Assembly (NCBI GenBank): GCA_003956705.1
Contig: QZCP01000026.1
Coordinates: forward strand, 103,585-167,584
Origin: Brevipalpus yothersi
Taxonomy: Eukaryota; Arthropoda; Arachnida; Trombidiformes; Tenuipalpidae
Reading direction: 5' to 3'
Length of the DNA: 64,000 nt
A model generated the notes under the pieces. That model made no database searches, was not told the origin of the DNA, and saw only the letters and a program-made list of their open reading frames with translations. Position numbers and translations under genes: made by a program. Shown piece by piece: positions 22,646-33,195 of this stretch. Numbering within the stretch: position 1 is the first letter of the stretch; every line of letters starts with the position of its first letter.

Positions 22646-24064
22646 ATGATTCAAGAAGTGTTCAAGACTGTGTCTATTTTTTTCACCACATACGTATTAT
22701 TATTATTTGTGAAATCCAGTTATGGTGATTCATCATATTATAAGAGAGATAATTCTCTCACAAGACCGTATCAAGGTAAGAGCTGTTAAATGATGTCGGT
22801 ATGAGCTTTTCTGAAGAAGCCGGTAACAGCTTTGTAAGAATGAATTGTTCAGAGGTGACGATGCTTTTCTTCCCTTTAATTGGCATAATTTAGGCTCTGG
22901 AATGGTGATACCAGGATGGGAAATTTTTGGGTCTACCATTGTCACTCCTTCCTTCGTGAGATTAACACCGGATCAACAGAGTAGAGCCGGTGGTCTTTAT
23001 AATAATAATGTGAGTATATATTTTTTCAAATTAGATGCATCTACCATGAAGACTTGTTGGATCAGTATTGATGTGATAAATTTTCTAGAATCTTCCTTCT
23101 CATTTGTTGGTTTTGGAGAGAATTTGGGAAAATTATCATTTTCTCTTCAAATAAATTACTCACAATACTTGTTAGCTCTCTACTTGACAGTTAGAATTGA
23201 GATCATGTCAAAAGATTCATTGAGATTTGTGTGAATATATCGACATTTGTCCATCCTTTTTTCTAGCCTTTACAAGTACGAAATTGGGAAGTTCATCTCC
23301 ATTTCAAAATTAGTGGAAGAGGTAAAGAATTATATGGTGATGGATTGGCTTTTTGGTATGTCAAAGATCCCTTGGAACAAGGTTCGTGTGTGCCATGAAT
23401 GTGCATAAAAAATTATATTGATGTATTGAATCTCTTTTTTCCAGGAAATGTTTTTGGAGCAAAAGATCCCTTTACCGGATTAGGCATTTTTTTCGACACC
23501 TATGCAAATCAAAATGGAGCTCACAGCCATGGTCATCCATACATTTCTGCTATGATCAATAATGGTAGTTTGCATTACGATCATGATCGTGATGGTACCC
23601 ACACTGAGGTGGCTGGATGTGAAGGCAAATTTCGTAATGTGGAGCGTGATACATTAGCATTGATAAGATATGAGAACGATATACTCTCTGTTCACACTGA
23701 TTTCGATGGTCAAGGATGGAAGGAGTGCTTCAATGTTCAAGGTGTGATTCTTCCAACACACTATCACATCGGTGTCAGCGCCGCAACTGGGGATCTAACT
23801 GACAATCATGACGTTGTATCTGTTAAGACTTTCGAATTAACGCCTCCACCTAATGTGAATGAAGTGGATCGGCGACATGTGTTACCCTCAGCAGCACACT
23901 TTGCTGCGCCTCGCGCTAGAGTGGACGATCAACCACAAGGCATGTCTAATTTAAAATTTTTCCTTATAATTGTCTGTGCCATTGTTGTGCTCGTCATCTT
24001 AGCTGCTCTCGGCTTCACATTCTTCCAGAAACATCAAGAAACGTCTAGAAAAAGATTCTATTAG
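22646..24064 (+). CDS. LMAN2: L-type lectin cargo receptor, VIP36/LMAN2-like
   Basis: Four exons (22646-22775, 22855-23009, 23267-23381, 23445-24064) give 339 residues. A signal peptide (EVFKTVSIFFTTYVLLLFVK) precedes the L-type lectin domain, which opens RDNSLTRPYQG and continues VRLTPDQQSRAGGLYNN. Motifs of the calcium- and mannose-binding site are present: GDGLAFWY, LGIFFDTYANQ, and INNGSLHYDHDRDG with AGCEGKFRN. A single transmembrane segment (about 307-328) is followed by a short cytosolic tail ending KRFY, identical to the tail of vertebrate VIP36. These proteins carry high-mannose glycoproteins between ER and Golgi. LMAN2L is the alternative name, as arthropods usually have one gene for both. 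The acceptor of exon 2 was set at 22855 because it alone keeps the frame. Confidence 0.95.
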
Positions 24065-24117
24065 CTAATATACACCTTTCCACCCACCAAATTGGTTTTT
24101 TTCATCTAAAGTTTTTA

Positions 24118-24123
24118 AATAAA
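24118..24123 (+). terminator. poly(A) signal of the LMAN2-like gene
   Basis: AATAAA lies 54 nt after the stop codon, in AT-rich 3' sequence. Confidence 0.6.
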
Positions 24124-24658
24124 TCACTTAAAATCTAATAATTATTTTACCCATCAATCATCTCCAAGCTTCAAATGAGAGCTGGATGAGAGATTTATTG
24201 ATTGTATTTACAGAACGTGTGGGAAACGTTGTCTCATCGTGTGACAATGTTTGTGCGACTATGAATACATGATAATAAGATGAATATTACTGTGTTACCA
24301 ACACTCAATTGGTAGCGCACGATCTATGATCTAATCAAATGACAAATAATCAAAAAAAAGTTGATCCGAGTTCAGATTTGATTACCAAAAAATGAGTAGA
24401 CTCTGATAAAGCGCTGAACTGGTAAGACCAACAAAATTTTCCCAGGGGAATAAGTTTAGTTCAAGATGTTCGAATGTAGAAATTCTCAACAATTAGATGG
24501 TTTGAAAAACGAGGAGAGAAGTTCCACATCAATCGAAGTAGATTCCAACGTCTTCGAGTGATTATTATGACGTATTTACAACCCTGGGACAATAGCTGAT
24601 GGGAACAGCTGTGAACCAAAGCTTACCAAATATGTATTGAAATACTGATCTATGGAGA
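24124..24658. other. convergent intergenic region
   Basis: About 530 bp between the ends of LMAN2 and the minus-strand RSBN1-like gene. It probably holds the RSBN1-like 3' UTR. Nothing else is visible. Confidence 0.4.
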
Positions 24659-27540
24659 CTACACTTCAGCTTCTTCATTCACGAAGGGTTCTTGAAAAAT
24701 TCCATCATTTTCGATATCTTGAGGTGAATTTGGCTGAATTTCGACAACAATCTCATTTTGAATGTGCGGACTTGGCGATGAATGAACGTCTATTGTTTGA
24801 ACCACTTCATGGAGAACATTTGTATCGATTTCAAGAGCATGGTCGCCATTCATTACAGATGGATCGTTTTCGGAGGTTGCCTGGGATTCTTCCTCCTTTA
24901 TAGGTTTCTCGGACTCAATAAGATCAGAATTTTTCACTAGTTCAGGGTCATTCTCCCCTTTCGGGGACTTAAGCTGTTGCTGATTATCTTTCGATCTCTT
25001 AGGAGACTTAATATTTCCATTTTCTTTAGTAAAGTTGCTCAAAACGGGTTTTGGTATTCTATGTTCTTTTCCTTTGGATGATCTCTCCGATGACTTGATT
25101 TCGTCTTTTGATAAATAGGGATCTTTTTCTCGAGATGATGTCTTTGATGGACCCGATTTTGATCGCTTCCTAGGTTTTTGATCGCATTGGTCAGAAGATG
25201 TAATGGAATTAGAGGGAGTGGAACTTTTTGTCCTCTTCTTTTTGACAGCCGAATCAGACAAATTTTCATCCCCTGAGCCATCGAAATCAACTTTTCTCTT
25301 GGCTTTGTCCAAGCGTTTCCGGTGGTTAGTATTATCAAGATTAGATTGCGGTATTGGAGTATCACTATTCCCCCTCTCCTTATAGTATTGTCGCAACCTG
25401 ACATGCCAGGCTATCGAGGCAACGGCTGTGACTGTGCGAAACTGATGGATTATGTTTCGTGGCAGAAAATAAGTATCATTATCGTACAGATGTAGTCGAG
25501 CGTATTTGATACCCTCTCGTCGGAGTTGATTCAGCTTGGCATCCTCAACCCATTGAATGCACTGTGAAACCGGTGGTTCATGGAGATCTAATTGAAGTTT
25601 TTCAACCAATTCGTCAAAATGAGAAGCATCGAAAGCAACGACATCTTTGACGACTCGATTACTAGTTGGTTTTTCATAACAATGAACTGCTTTGAGAATT
25701 CCTACGGCAGCAGTGGTGTGGCGATCGAAACCTTGCCCAACATGATCCGCATGACATCGAGTTCGATCCTCAAACATCATCTCCCTTGGCTCACTTTTAC
25801 GCCGCATCTGTAGTGATTTGAGTTCATTACCCCTACTTCCTCCTCTTTTGCAAGGTGTTTTAGAGCCCAAATCAGCCGTAGGAATAAGCTGCTCACCGGG
25901 CCTGATCCACAATATTGGACCATCGTCACTCTCTTGAGGGTCCATTTTCAGATTGCTCATGTGACCCCATGGCATTGTTAGCTTGAGAAAAGGATTCTTC
26001 TCTAGAATTTCGAGGAACTCAGGATAATATCCACCGACTTCTTCATGTGCTGTTCCCACCAAACTCAATTGATGGAGAGGGCCAGCTCTGAAGGTACCAT
26101 TGCAATAATTTTTGCGAACAGCATCTCGATATGCTGACATGGTAGTGGTTTCAATGTCAGATCCAGAATGACCTATTATGCCGGTCTTTACCACCGAATT
26201 TGGATGGGTTTCGGCAAAATAGTCCAGAAAGTCAGGAAGATGACAGGCTCCATTATGTACAACAGTGATTATATATTTGGCCACACCAACCGGGTCCTCA
26301 CTGGAAGAATCAGATAGTAGCAGAATAAAGTAAGTTAAAAGAGGGAAACAAACGAGTGAGAGAAAAGTATAAGAGAGCAAGAAGAGGATATGAGTGGTTA
26401 TCTGGCTTCGCATGGTTGTTTGCAAAAGCGATAAGGAAAGGTGAAAAAGGATGGTCGTGAGTTGTGTGTGTATGTGTATGAGTGTGAGGGATGACCAGTG
26501 AATGAGAGTACATATAGCTCTCTCCCGTAGAGGGTGGAAGTTACAATTCATATTGAAAGAAAAAATAATCGAGTTGATGATCCACTATCTGTCCACTGAG
26601 ATGTGCGGTAAAAAAAAATGATTGTTTGAGTGAGCAGACTTTTACACACCAAACTGGTTTCCTGAATGGCATTACACCCTAATCTTCAGCTCAGACAAAC
26701 GATTCATATGGTGTAACAAAAACTAAAGTTGGAAAAAGGAACGATATGAAAGAGCTACATTGATGTTTGAGTGGGGATTGAGACTGATTCGGTCAATGGA
26801 AAACTGATCAGAATAATTGGTAGAAGAGTGTTATGAAGTAGTAGAGAGAGACAGAGAAAGAGATTGAGGAAGTGTTATAAAATGGATAGGTGAAGAAAAG
26901 ATGAGAGTACTTACACAAAACTTTCTTTAAGAAACTCTGCAGCAAGTTCTTGCTTCTCACTAGTTCCAAGATTGATTATCTCATCCCAATACAGTCTCAA
27001 TATTCTTCCACCTCCATTTGGATGCTCTTCATATCTTATGTATTTGCCATACTTTAAATGAGATAATTCGTGAGCAGGCAATGGCTGTCTAGGCATTCTC
27101 AGAGAAAGACTGATTTCTTTTTTCATTGAAGGCAGTTTAGAAGCCAAATATTGATCCATCTTACACTGGATTCGAACATTACAAACTTGCTTCTTTTTAC
27201 AACGAGTACAAACGCTTGAACTGGAGTTATTCCTAGAGGTGATACCGTTGGATGAATTTTGTGATAATGCATGATTGGTGTTCAATTCAGACGATGATTT
27301 AAGTCCATGTTGACTATGATGATGATTTGATTGAGACTCTGAGGCATGCTTGGAACCATTATATGGTGACAATTTATCAGCTTTCTTACACTTGGAGTCA
27401 TCTTCACAAAGCTGTTTAATAACTGTTGGCTTTGTCAACTTATCTTTTCCTTTGGTTATATTCTCTATGGACGAGTTGAGCGCATGTGGTTTGAATTTAC
27501 TGGACTTGAGTAAATTGGTTCTCATCTCTTCTTCCTTCAT
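24659..27540 (-). CDS. RSBN1/RSBN1L-like putative histone demethylase (KDM9/DPY-21 family)
   Basis: Two exons (27540-26915 and 26300-24659) give 755 residues. The first exon encodes a Ser/Lys-rich disordered N-terminus with a CTRCKKKQVC motif, then the start of the conserved core (GGGRILRLYWDEI). The second exon continues EDPVGVAKYIITVVHNGACH, then GPLHQLSLVGTAHEEVGGYY, then SDDGPILWIRPGEQLIPTAD. It has CHADHVGQGFDRHTTAAVG, then QLDLHEPPVSQCIQWVEDAK and YDNDTYFLPRNIIHQF, all hallmarks of RSBN1. The C. elegans relative DPY-21 removes H4K20 methylation with a Jumonji-type fold, so the same activity is likely but inferred. The C-terminal ~250 residues are Lys/Ser/Glu-rich and low in complexity. 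The ATG at 27540 is the first in frame; an upstream coding exon cannot be excluded. Confidence 0.9.
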
Positions 27541-28395
27541 TTTTCCTTGTGTGTTAATTGCTGCTATCCGGAGCGAGCCCACCAAAAAAAATGTGTGTGG
27601 CAGCCTTCGGCTAGAGATAATTTTCTATAGTAAACAGTGTGACAAGAGGAAGAGAAAATCAAACACCGAACACCAATCACAACCAAAAAATATTAATAAA
27701 ATCTCACATATCACACAGGTGGATCAACCTTAAGGAGAAAATATTGGACATCAATTGGACTGCCAAAAATGATGATCCACACCTTAATGTTTATACACCA
27801 TTTGCCCAACTGATAATAGTGAGAGAGGGAGAGAGAGAAGAAAAAATATTTACCCGGTCTATTGAGTATGATGAGATGAATCACCACTTGAACACTTCAT
27901 TTTGTTCATGTGTAATAGGTATAATTTTGGCTATAAAACCAATTAAATCATTCAATAAGTTTGAGTTAATGAATAAAACAGATACACATTAATTAATGAT
28001 ACATCAAGCTCAACATTTTAGCATTTTAGCAGCAAGCTTGAAGCTTTTCTCGTCTAGAAAACTTTATCCAACAGATGGCAGTGGCAGCATGTGTGAATAT
28101 GAAAATTTTTGGCGCACAATTCAAAAGTCGGGTGAATCAAGCCAAGAAAGGCAAATGATTGAGCAACAACAAACAGCACAAAACAAATGACACAAAACGC
28201 AAAGATGATGTTACTAAATTATCCGTGAATTTAGTGGATATTTGTTTTGTGAGATATGAATAGATGAATAATAATCGTGATGATGATCGTTACTGGTGGA
28301 TGAATGAGTGTATTTAGCTGAGAAGTTGTCGGAAAGATACATTGTGTGTGTGTGTGCTTTCAAGTGATTTGAGTTCCATTTTACTGACCAGTATC
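27541..28395. promoter_or_regulatory. divergent intergenic region, RSBN1-like / PIGM
   Basis: An 855-bp spacer between two opposed start codons. It must hold both 5' UTRs and promoters, if both starts are in the first exons. There is a (GT)n-like run near 28343 and no clear TATA element. Confidence 0.4.
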
Positions 28396-29643
28396 ATGAT
28401 TGTTGAATTTATCGAATTTTTTAATATACGAGCTCATCTCATTTTCGGTTATTTGGTGAGAGTTTTCTCCATAATATGGGGATTGATTCAAGATCAAATT
28501 TTTCATCTACCTTACACGGATATTGATTACACTGTGTTCACTGATGGAGCGAGATACATGAAGAGTGGTCGATCACCATACTTGAGACATGGTTATCGCT
28601 ACTCGCCGGTTTTTGCCGCTCTTTCCTTACCAAATGTTTATATATTCAATGAGTTTGGTAAATTTTTGTTCGCTGCTTTCGATGTCGCCAATGGTCATCT
28701 GATCTACAAAATAGTAGCCCATCCGTTGATCGGATGTAATCATCAGACTGCCCTGATGATGGCCTCTCTGTGGATATATAATCCGTTATCCATTGTCGTT
28801 TCAACTCGAGGCTCATCCGATTCAGTGATCACATTCCTAGTCCTGTATGCCTGTCATGAATTATTGAACGAAAATTATTTCCGCTCTGGTCTTCTTTTTG
28901 GAACTGCCATTCACTGTAAACTATATCCAATCATATACACCTTGCCAATTTATCTGTATCTTGGTGGCAAATTGACATCGGTGGTAAGCGTCAACGCTTT
29001 GTCGCCTTTTACCAGGAAGAGACTTTCCTTCCTCTCTTCTGTATGCTTTTCATTCACTTCACTAACATATTTGTCCTACGTTCGTTATGGTCAAATGTAT
29101 TTGAATGAGGCATGGTTATATCACATAAGTCGACGTGATACTGCTCACAATTTTTCACCATATTTTTACATATATCGTACGATCAAAAACTCCGATGAAA
29201 CTGCACTGCGAGTAGTTTCACTCTTTTCGTTTGTGCCTCAATTTTTGACAATCATTTATTTATCAATTCGCTATTGCATTTGCAAAGATCCACATAAGAG
29301 CGCTATTCAATTGATGTTTTGCCTCTTCACGTCGACTTATATTTTTGTAACATTCAATAAGGTAGTCACTTCTCAGTACTTTTTATGGTATTTCTCGTTT
29401 TTACCTATTGTAACTCCTTTTCTGAGGAACCTTTTCCAACGAAATCGTGAAGCTTTCAAGCTATTTGCTCTCTGGATATTTGGTCAATTCCAGTGGTTAC
29501 TGGTGGCGTACTTCTATCAATATCGAAGATGGAATTGCTTGGAAATTCTTGCTGGCTGTTCCTTTTTGTTTTTACTGATCAATTTGATAATATATGGCAG
29601 AATTGTAAGAAGTTTTGTTCCGGTCAAAGAGCGAGGAGATTAA
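28396..29643 (+). CDS. PIGM: GPI mannosyltransferase 1 (PIG-M)
   Basis: A single exon gives 415 residues; human PIG-M has 423. PIG-M adds the first mannose to the GPI-anchor precursor at the ER lumen, using dolichol-phosphate-mannose. The lumenal DXD motif is visible in YTDIDYTVFTDGARYM, followed by GRSPYLRHGYRYSPVFAAL, both typical of the family. Many hydrophobic segments fit a multi-pass ER protein. HCKLYPIIYTLPIYLYLGG, RRDTAHNFSPYFYIYRTI and SQYFLWYFSFLPIV are conserved family blocks. The start was set at the ATG at 28396, the first before the family core; the upstream open frame has no ATG. The gene lacks introns here, unlike most neighbours. Confidence 0.95.
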   Translation: MIVEFIEFFNIRAHLIFGYLVRVFSIIWGLIQDQIFHLPYTDIDYTVFTDGARYMKSGRSPYLRHGYRYSPVFAALSLPNVYIFNEFGKFLFAAFDVANGHLIYKIVAHPLIGCNHQTALMMASLWIYNPLSIVVSTRGSSDSVITFLVLYACHELLNENYFRSGLLFGTAIHCKLYPIIYTLPIYLYLGGKLTSVVSVNALSPFTRKRLSFLSSVCFSFTSLTYLSYVRYGQMYLNEAWLYHISRRDTAHNFSPYFYIYRTIKNSDETALRVVSLFSFVPQFLTIIYLSIRYCICKDPHKSAIQLMFCLFTSTYIFVTFNKVVTSQYFLWYFSFLPIVTPFLRNLFQRNREAFKLFALWIFGQFQWLLVAYFYQYRRWNCLEILAGCSFLFLLINLIIYGRIVRSFVPVKERGD

Positions 29644-29767
29644 AACTAAAATAGCCTCCTTTAAAGAGTTTACAATTGATTATTTGCACTTTTATTATTT
29701 TCGGAATTTTTCACTCCTAATCTTTCAACAAATGACTGGAAAGCTTCAGGAAAAAGAAGAGAAAGTT

Positions 29768-29773
29768 AATAAA
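29768..29773 (+). terminator. poly(A) signal of PIGM
   Basis: AATAAA lies 125 nt after the PIGM stop codon, before the convergent INTS13 3' end. Confidence 0.5.
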
Positions 29774-29871
29774 CATGACGTGAAGCTATTTTTTTATTTG
29801 TCAATTAAACAATATCACAGTATGACCCGAAAAAAGAATCTGGTCTCCATAAGAAAGATATTTTTCTATTA

Positions 29872-29877
29872 TTTATT
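29872..29877 (-). terminator. poly(A) signal of INTS13
   Basis: AATAAA on the minus strand lies 14 nt after the INTS13 stop codon. Together with the PIGM signal it indicates two convergent transcripts ending within roughly 100 bp of each other. Confidence 0.5.
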
Positions 29878-29890
29878 CGCACGAAGTTGA

Positions 29891-32101
29891 TCATTCGATC
29901 ACTTGATTCAAATGGGTGTAAAGAGGAGCTATTTTGTATGACCTACCATCAAAATCTGGTCTCCGATTGAAATTTTGTTTCAATTTTTCGGTCCATATCT
30001 CGAAAAGTGATCGATTTATTTTGGTAACGCTTTCATCTCTCACTTTTTTCATTTCAACGTCTTTGTCAGTTTCGGCTAATTCTGGCGGTGGGCTTTGTAT
30101 ATCCTGAATCCGTGCTCTTTTGGCTGAGGCGTTGTCATTTATCTCTCTTTTCTCCCTTTCAGTCAAGGTATTGTAGGCATCCAACTCTTTCCATGCCAAG
30201 GAAGTTTCTTCTTCCAACTTGATTCCAATCACAGAGCTTGGAGCAGATGTCGAGTTCTGATTTCCACTTGATGGCTCTTGATGCTCGACTAGAGTGCTCT
30301 CTTTCTTCCCAGATTGTGGTGCTGTGGAAGATTGGTTCGAGTTCGAGTGAGAATTTTGACTGCTGTGGAGATCTCGTAAGCATTTCAGAATTTCTTCATG
30401 CTCAGGTGTTGTTGCATGGACTCGAATGAAATGGTCAAGTTCTTTCCAGAGAAGCTTATAGAGTTCCTCTTTCTTTGGTCCTTTTCCACGGCCACTTATG
30501 CTTGGAAGGACGAGCGAGCTTCCCTTGCTTTCAAGCTTGACAATTTGATAAATTGCATTTTTACATTCATTCACATCTTCTAATGTGAGCTCTTCCTTTG
30601 GAATCAAATTGATGAGGGATTGAATGTGCAATTGATGGTTGAAAATTATCGTGTGGCTCAGCACAATGGGCCAGTAAGAAGTTTGGCGCCTCAAAACTCC
30701 TAAACTCATTCCAATCGTTGGAACGCGGACTCCACCAACTCTTGCAGTTCGTGAACACAAACCTAACTTATTGCTCTTCATAAGTTCACAAAAATCATTG
30801 ATTCGATAATCACTTATTCGACCTCCAACCCCCTCCGTGATCGATGGTGGATCCTCTAGTTGAGAGCGATCAGTTTGTAAAGTGTGAATATAAAGCTCTC
30901 CATGATGACTGGAGAGCATGTGAGACATGATTTTGGAGCCCTTGAGCTTGGTCAATTCCAGCATGACTGTTCGGCCACTCAGAAGAAAATTGGTCAAACA
31001 TGAAGAGGGTCTACTGTTGACATCAACAGGAGATATTCTGAAGGCAGTATCACACTGATGCAACTCGATTGATGAAGATCGAGGTGTACACCACTTGAGA
31101 GGTAAAGTTTCATAATTTTCATCTTCTTTGTAAACTTTGGAAAAATTTGTAGGCACTCCCTCTCGATTGGTGAATCTCATCAAGTTTGTATGTGCTTCTG
31201 CTAGATGCATTATTTCAACATCATAATTTGCTGAGGAGCTAGCATTTTGCTCTTCTTTCATGGGAATTCCAGTCACCGTTGTTGAGGCAAGTCCATAATG
31301 GCTTTGAACAAGAGAAATGAACTTTAAAGCGAGGAAACTTCCACCTTTCACGGTATGGACTTCAGAGGAAACGAGAGGTGAATTGAAAAGTGAAAAGTGA
31401 TCAGGAAAGTGAGTGATAAAAGGATCATCAACCGGATGAGTATTCACAATGGATAAATGACACTCATTGACCGGTAACAAGTTACCATTGGCCTCTCGTA
31501 GACCAATATTCAACTTGTTGATAGATTCCACCAAGAATTCAGCTAGAGATCGCATCACAGCTTTATCTTGGAAACTACTGACCACTATTATTCGACCTTT
31601 ATTGCTTGACTTGGCTTCTTTCTTTTTCATATTTCTTTGGATAGACGATGGATTGCTCAATGAGTCTAGAGCCATACGTAGACCATTCTTAAGACAATCG
31701 TCTTCACTATCATCATCACGGTGTGAAGAGGAGTATTGATCAGCATAACTTTGACCGCTCGAGCTTATTCGTGCCAAGCATGAATTGAGATGAACCATAT
31801 TCTGAAGCTGTGGACTCCAATCTTGAACTACACTGGAAGTTCGATCGTCGACCGCAACAATTGACAACAGACGATCAGTATGGTAGAAGAGATCATAAAC
31901 AATTCTGGCATACTCTTGTAGGCCTTCGATCGCAGATGTCCATAGTGATTTACAAACGGGCGCCAATGGAATTATTCCAGCAGAGACAGGATTTTTCATC
32001 TTGATTCCAACATCAAAATCGATAGGCTGATTGCTCGAAAGTGATCGAAATCGAGCTGTGTTATCCAAAACAATTACAGTTTTATGACTAATCGGAAACA
32101 T
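29891..32101 (-). CDS. INTS13: Integrator complex subunit 13 (asunder homologue)
   Basis: One uninterrupted exon gives 736 residues, close to the ~706 of human INTS13. The N-terminal VWA-like domain starts SHKTVIVLDNTARF, as in asunder proteins, and continues LWTSAIEGLQEYARIVYDLF. Later family blocks include RMALDSLSNPSSIQRNMKKK and KLKGSKIMSHMLSSHHGELY, and GGRISDYRINDFCELMKSNK near residue 440. A basic stretch (SAKRARIQD) in the C-terminal third fits a nuclear localisation signal. The extreme C-terminus (RPDFDGRSYKIAPLYTHLNQ) corresponds to the region that contacts the INTS4/9/11 cleavage module in other species. The Integrator complex processes snRNA 3' ends and attenuates Pol II transcription; Drosophila asunder is also needed for dynein at the nuclear surface. 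A Ser/Gln-rich spacer precedes the NLS. Confidence 0.95.
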   Translation of the reverse strand: MFPISHKTVIVLDNTARFRSLSSNQPIDFDVGIKMKNPVSAGIIPLAPVCKSLWTSAIEGLQEYARIVYDLFYHTDRLLSIVAVDDRTSSVVQDWSPQLQNMVHLNSCLARISSSGQSYADQYSSSHRDDDSEDDCLKNGLRMALDSLSNPSSIQRNMKKKEAKSSNKGRIIVVSSFQDKAVMRSLAEFLVESINKLNIGLREANGNLLPVNECHLSIVNTHPVDDPFITHFPDHFSLFNSPLVSSEVHTVKGGSFLALKFISLVQSHYGLASTTVTGIPMKEEQNASSSANYDVEIMHLAEAHTNLMRFTNREGVPTNFSKVYKEDENYETLPLKWCTPRSSSIELHQCDTAFRISPVDVNSRPSSCLTNFLLSGRTVMLELTKLKGSKIMSHMLSSHHGELYIHTLQTDRSQLEDPPSITEGVGGRISDYRINDFCELMKSNKLGLCSRTARVGGVRVPTIGMSLGVLRRQTSYWPIVLSHTIIFNHQLHIQSLINLIPKEELTLEDVNECKNAIYQIVKLESKGSSLVLPSISGRGKGPKKEELYKLLWKELDHFIRVHATTPEHEEILKCLRDLHSSQNSHSNSNQSSTAPQSGKKESTLVEHQEPSSGNQNSTSAPSSVIGIKLEEETSLAWKELDAYNTLTEREKREINDNASAKRARIQDIQSPPPELAETDKDVEMKKVRDESVTKINRSLFEIWTEKLKQNFNRRPDFDGRSYKIAPLYTHLNQVIE

Positions 32102-33195
32102 TATATCTTTAAATATGACAAATAAATACTATTTTTCAGATCAAAAATCGAGAATTCCACAGAAAACTCTTCTTTCAAAAGCCGACTCAAAACCACCTAA
32201 ATGTGGTCGATGTCAGATCAAGTTAAGAACGCTGACAAACACTTGATTCCCGAAAAACAGAGAGATTCAACTACACAAAATGTGATTGGCACAAAAATTT
32301 TAATTGACACTCAAGTGAAACAAGAATAAAAAAATAAGGTAAATGTTCATGGTTTGTTGTCGGCATCAAAAACAACATGCAACATTGGTAACTGTTTACG
32401 CTCATTTAAAAGCCACACAGTTGTGAGCAAAGAGTAAGTACTTACTCTTTGGTTGTGAGCCAATCAGTATCCTAGGCGGCGGTTTCAGTCCAATTGGGTG
32501 ACGAGTTGGAATAAATTTTCACAGAATTCTGGAGTAACTGGAAAAGAATTTACGTAATTAAATGAATATGTGGAAAATTTCCATCCAATAAGGTATTGAT
32601 AATTGTTGGAGCTAGCTGAATGTTGAAATGCGCCCAGCCGAAGTTGTCCTATGACTTTGCCATTCATGATTATGTTTCAGATTTGCCGCACTCCATTCGA
32701 TAAGTTTCATGAATGCGATAAGAGAGATTGCCCGATATTCTGGATTGCCCATTGGTAATGGTTCGCTTCTTTTTTCCCCATTCTTCTAGGGTTCACAGTC
32801 TCTCTTTCCCTTTTATTCTCTATCAACAGATTGTTGAGTGCAAATGATATTTTAAATAGAATCAAATCGTGAAAAGCTGATTTTTTTTACAGTGTATCAT
32901 ACCGATTGTGGCTTTGTAGATTGTTTGACATCGTTTTTAATCATCATCATCCTAGAATCGGAAAGAGTAACATAATTTTGTTTTCTCGATTGAAATGAAC
33001 GCTTGTTAGTTATATGCTGACAACATAACGTCATAATCTGAAAGTACTGCTTGTGACAAGTAACACAGCCATTTTCATCACCCTATTTGACTTTTCGAAC
33101 TGAAATTTGGTGAAATGGTGGCGTATGATCTAATAAATTGAAGTGATAAATTTTCTTATAATAATGATGATTTAAACTAGAGGATTATTGGAGGA
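32102..33195. promoter_or_regulatory. divergent intergenic region, INTS13 / neurensin-like
   Basis: This 1.1-kb stretch lies between opposed start codons. No coding exon or repeat is recognisable. It should hold the promoters of both genes, though an unseen 5' exon of the neurensin-like gene could extend into it. Confidence 0.35.
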
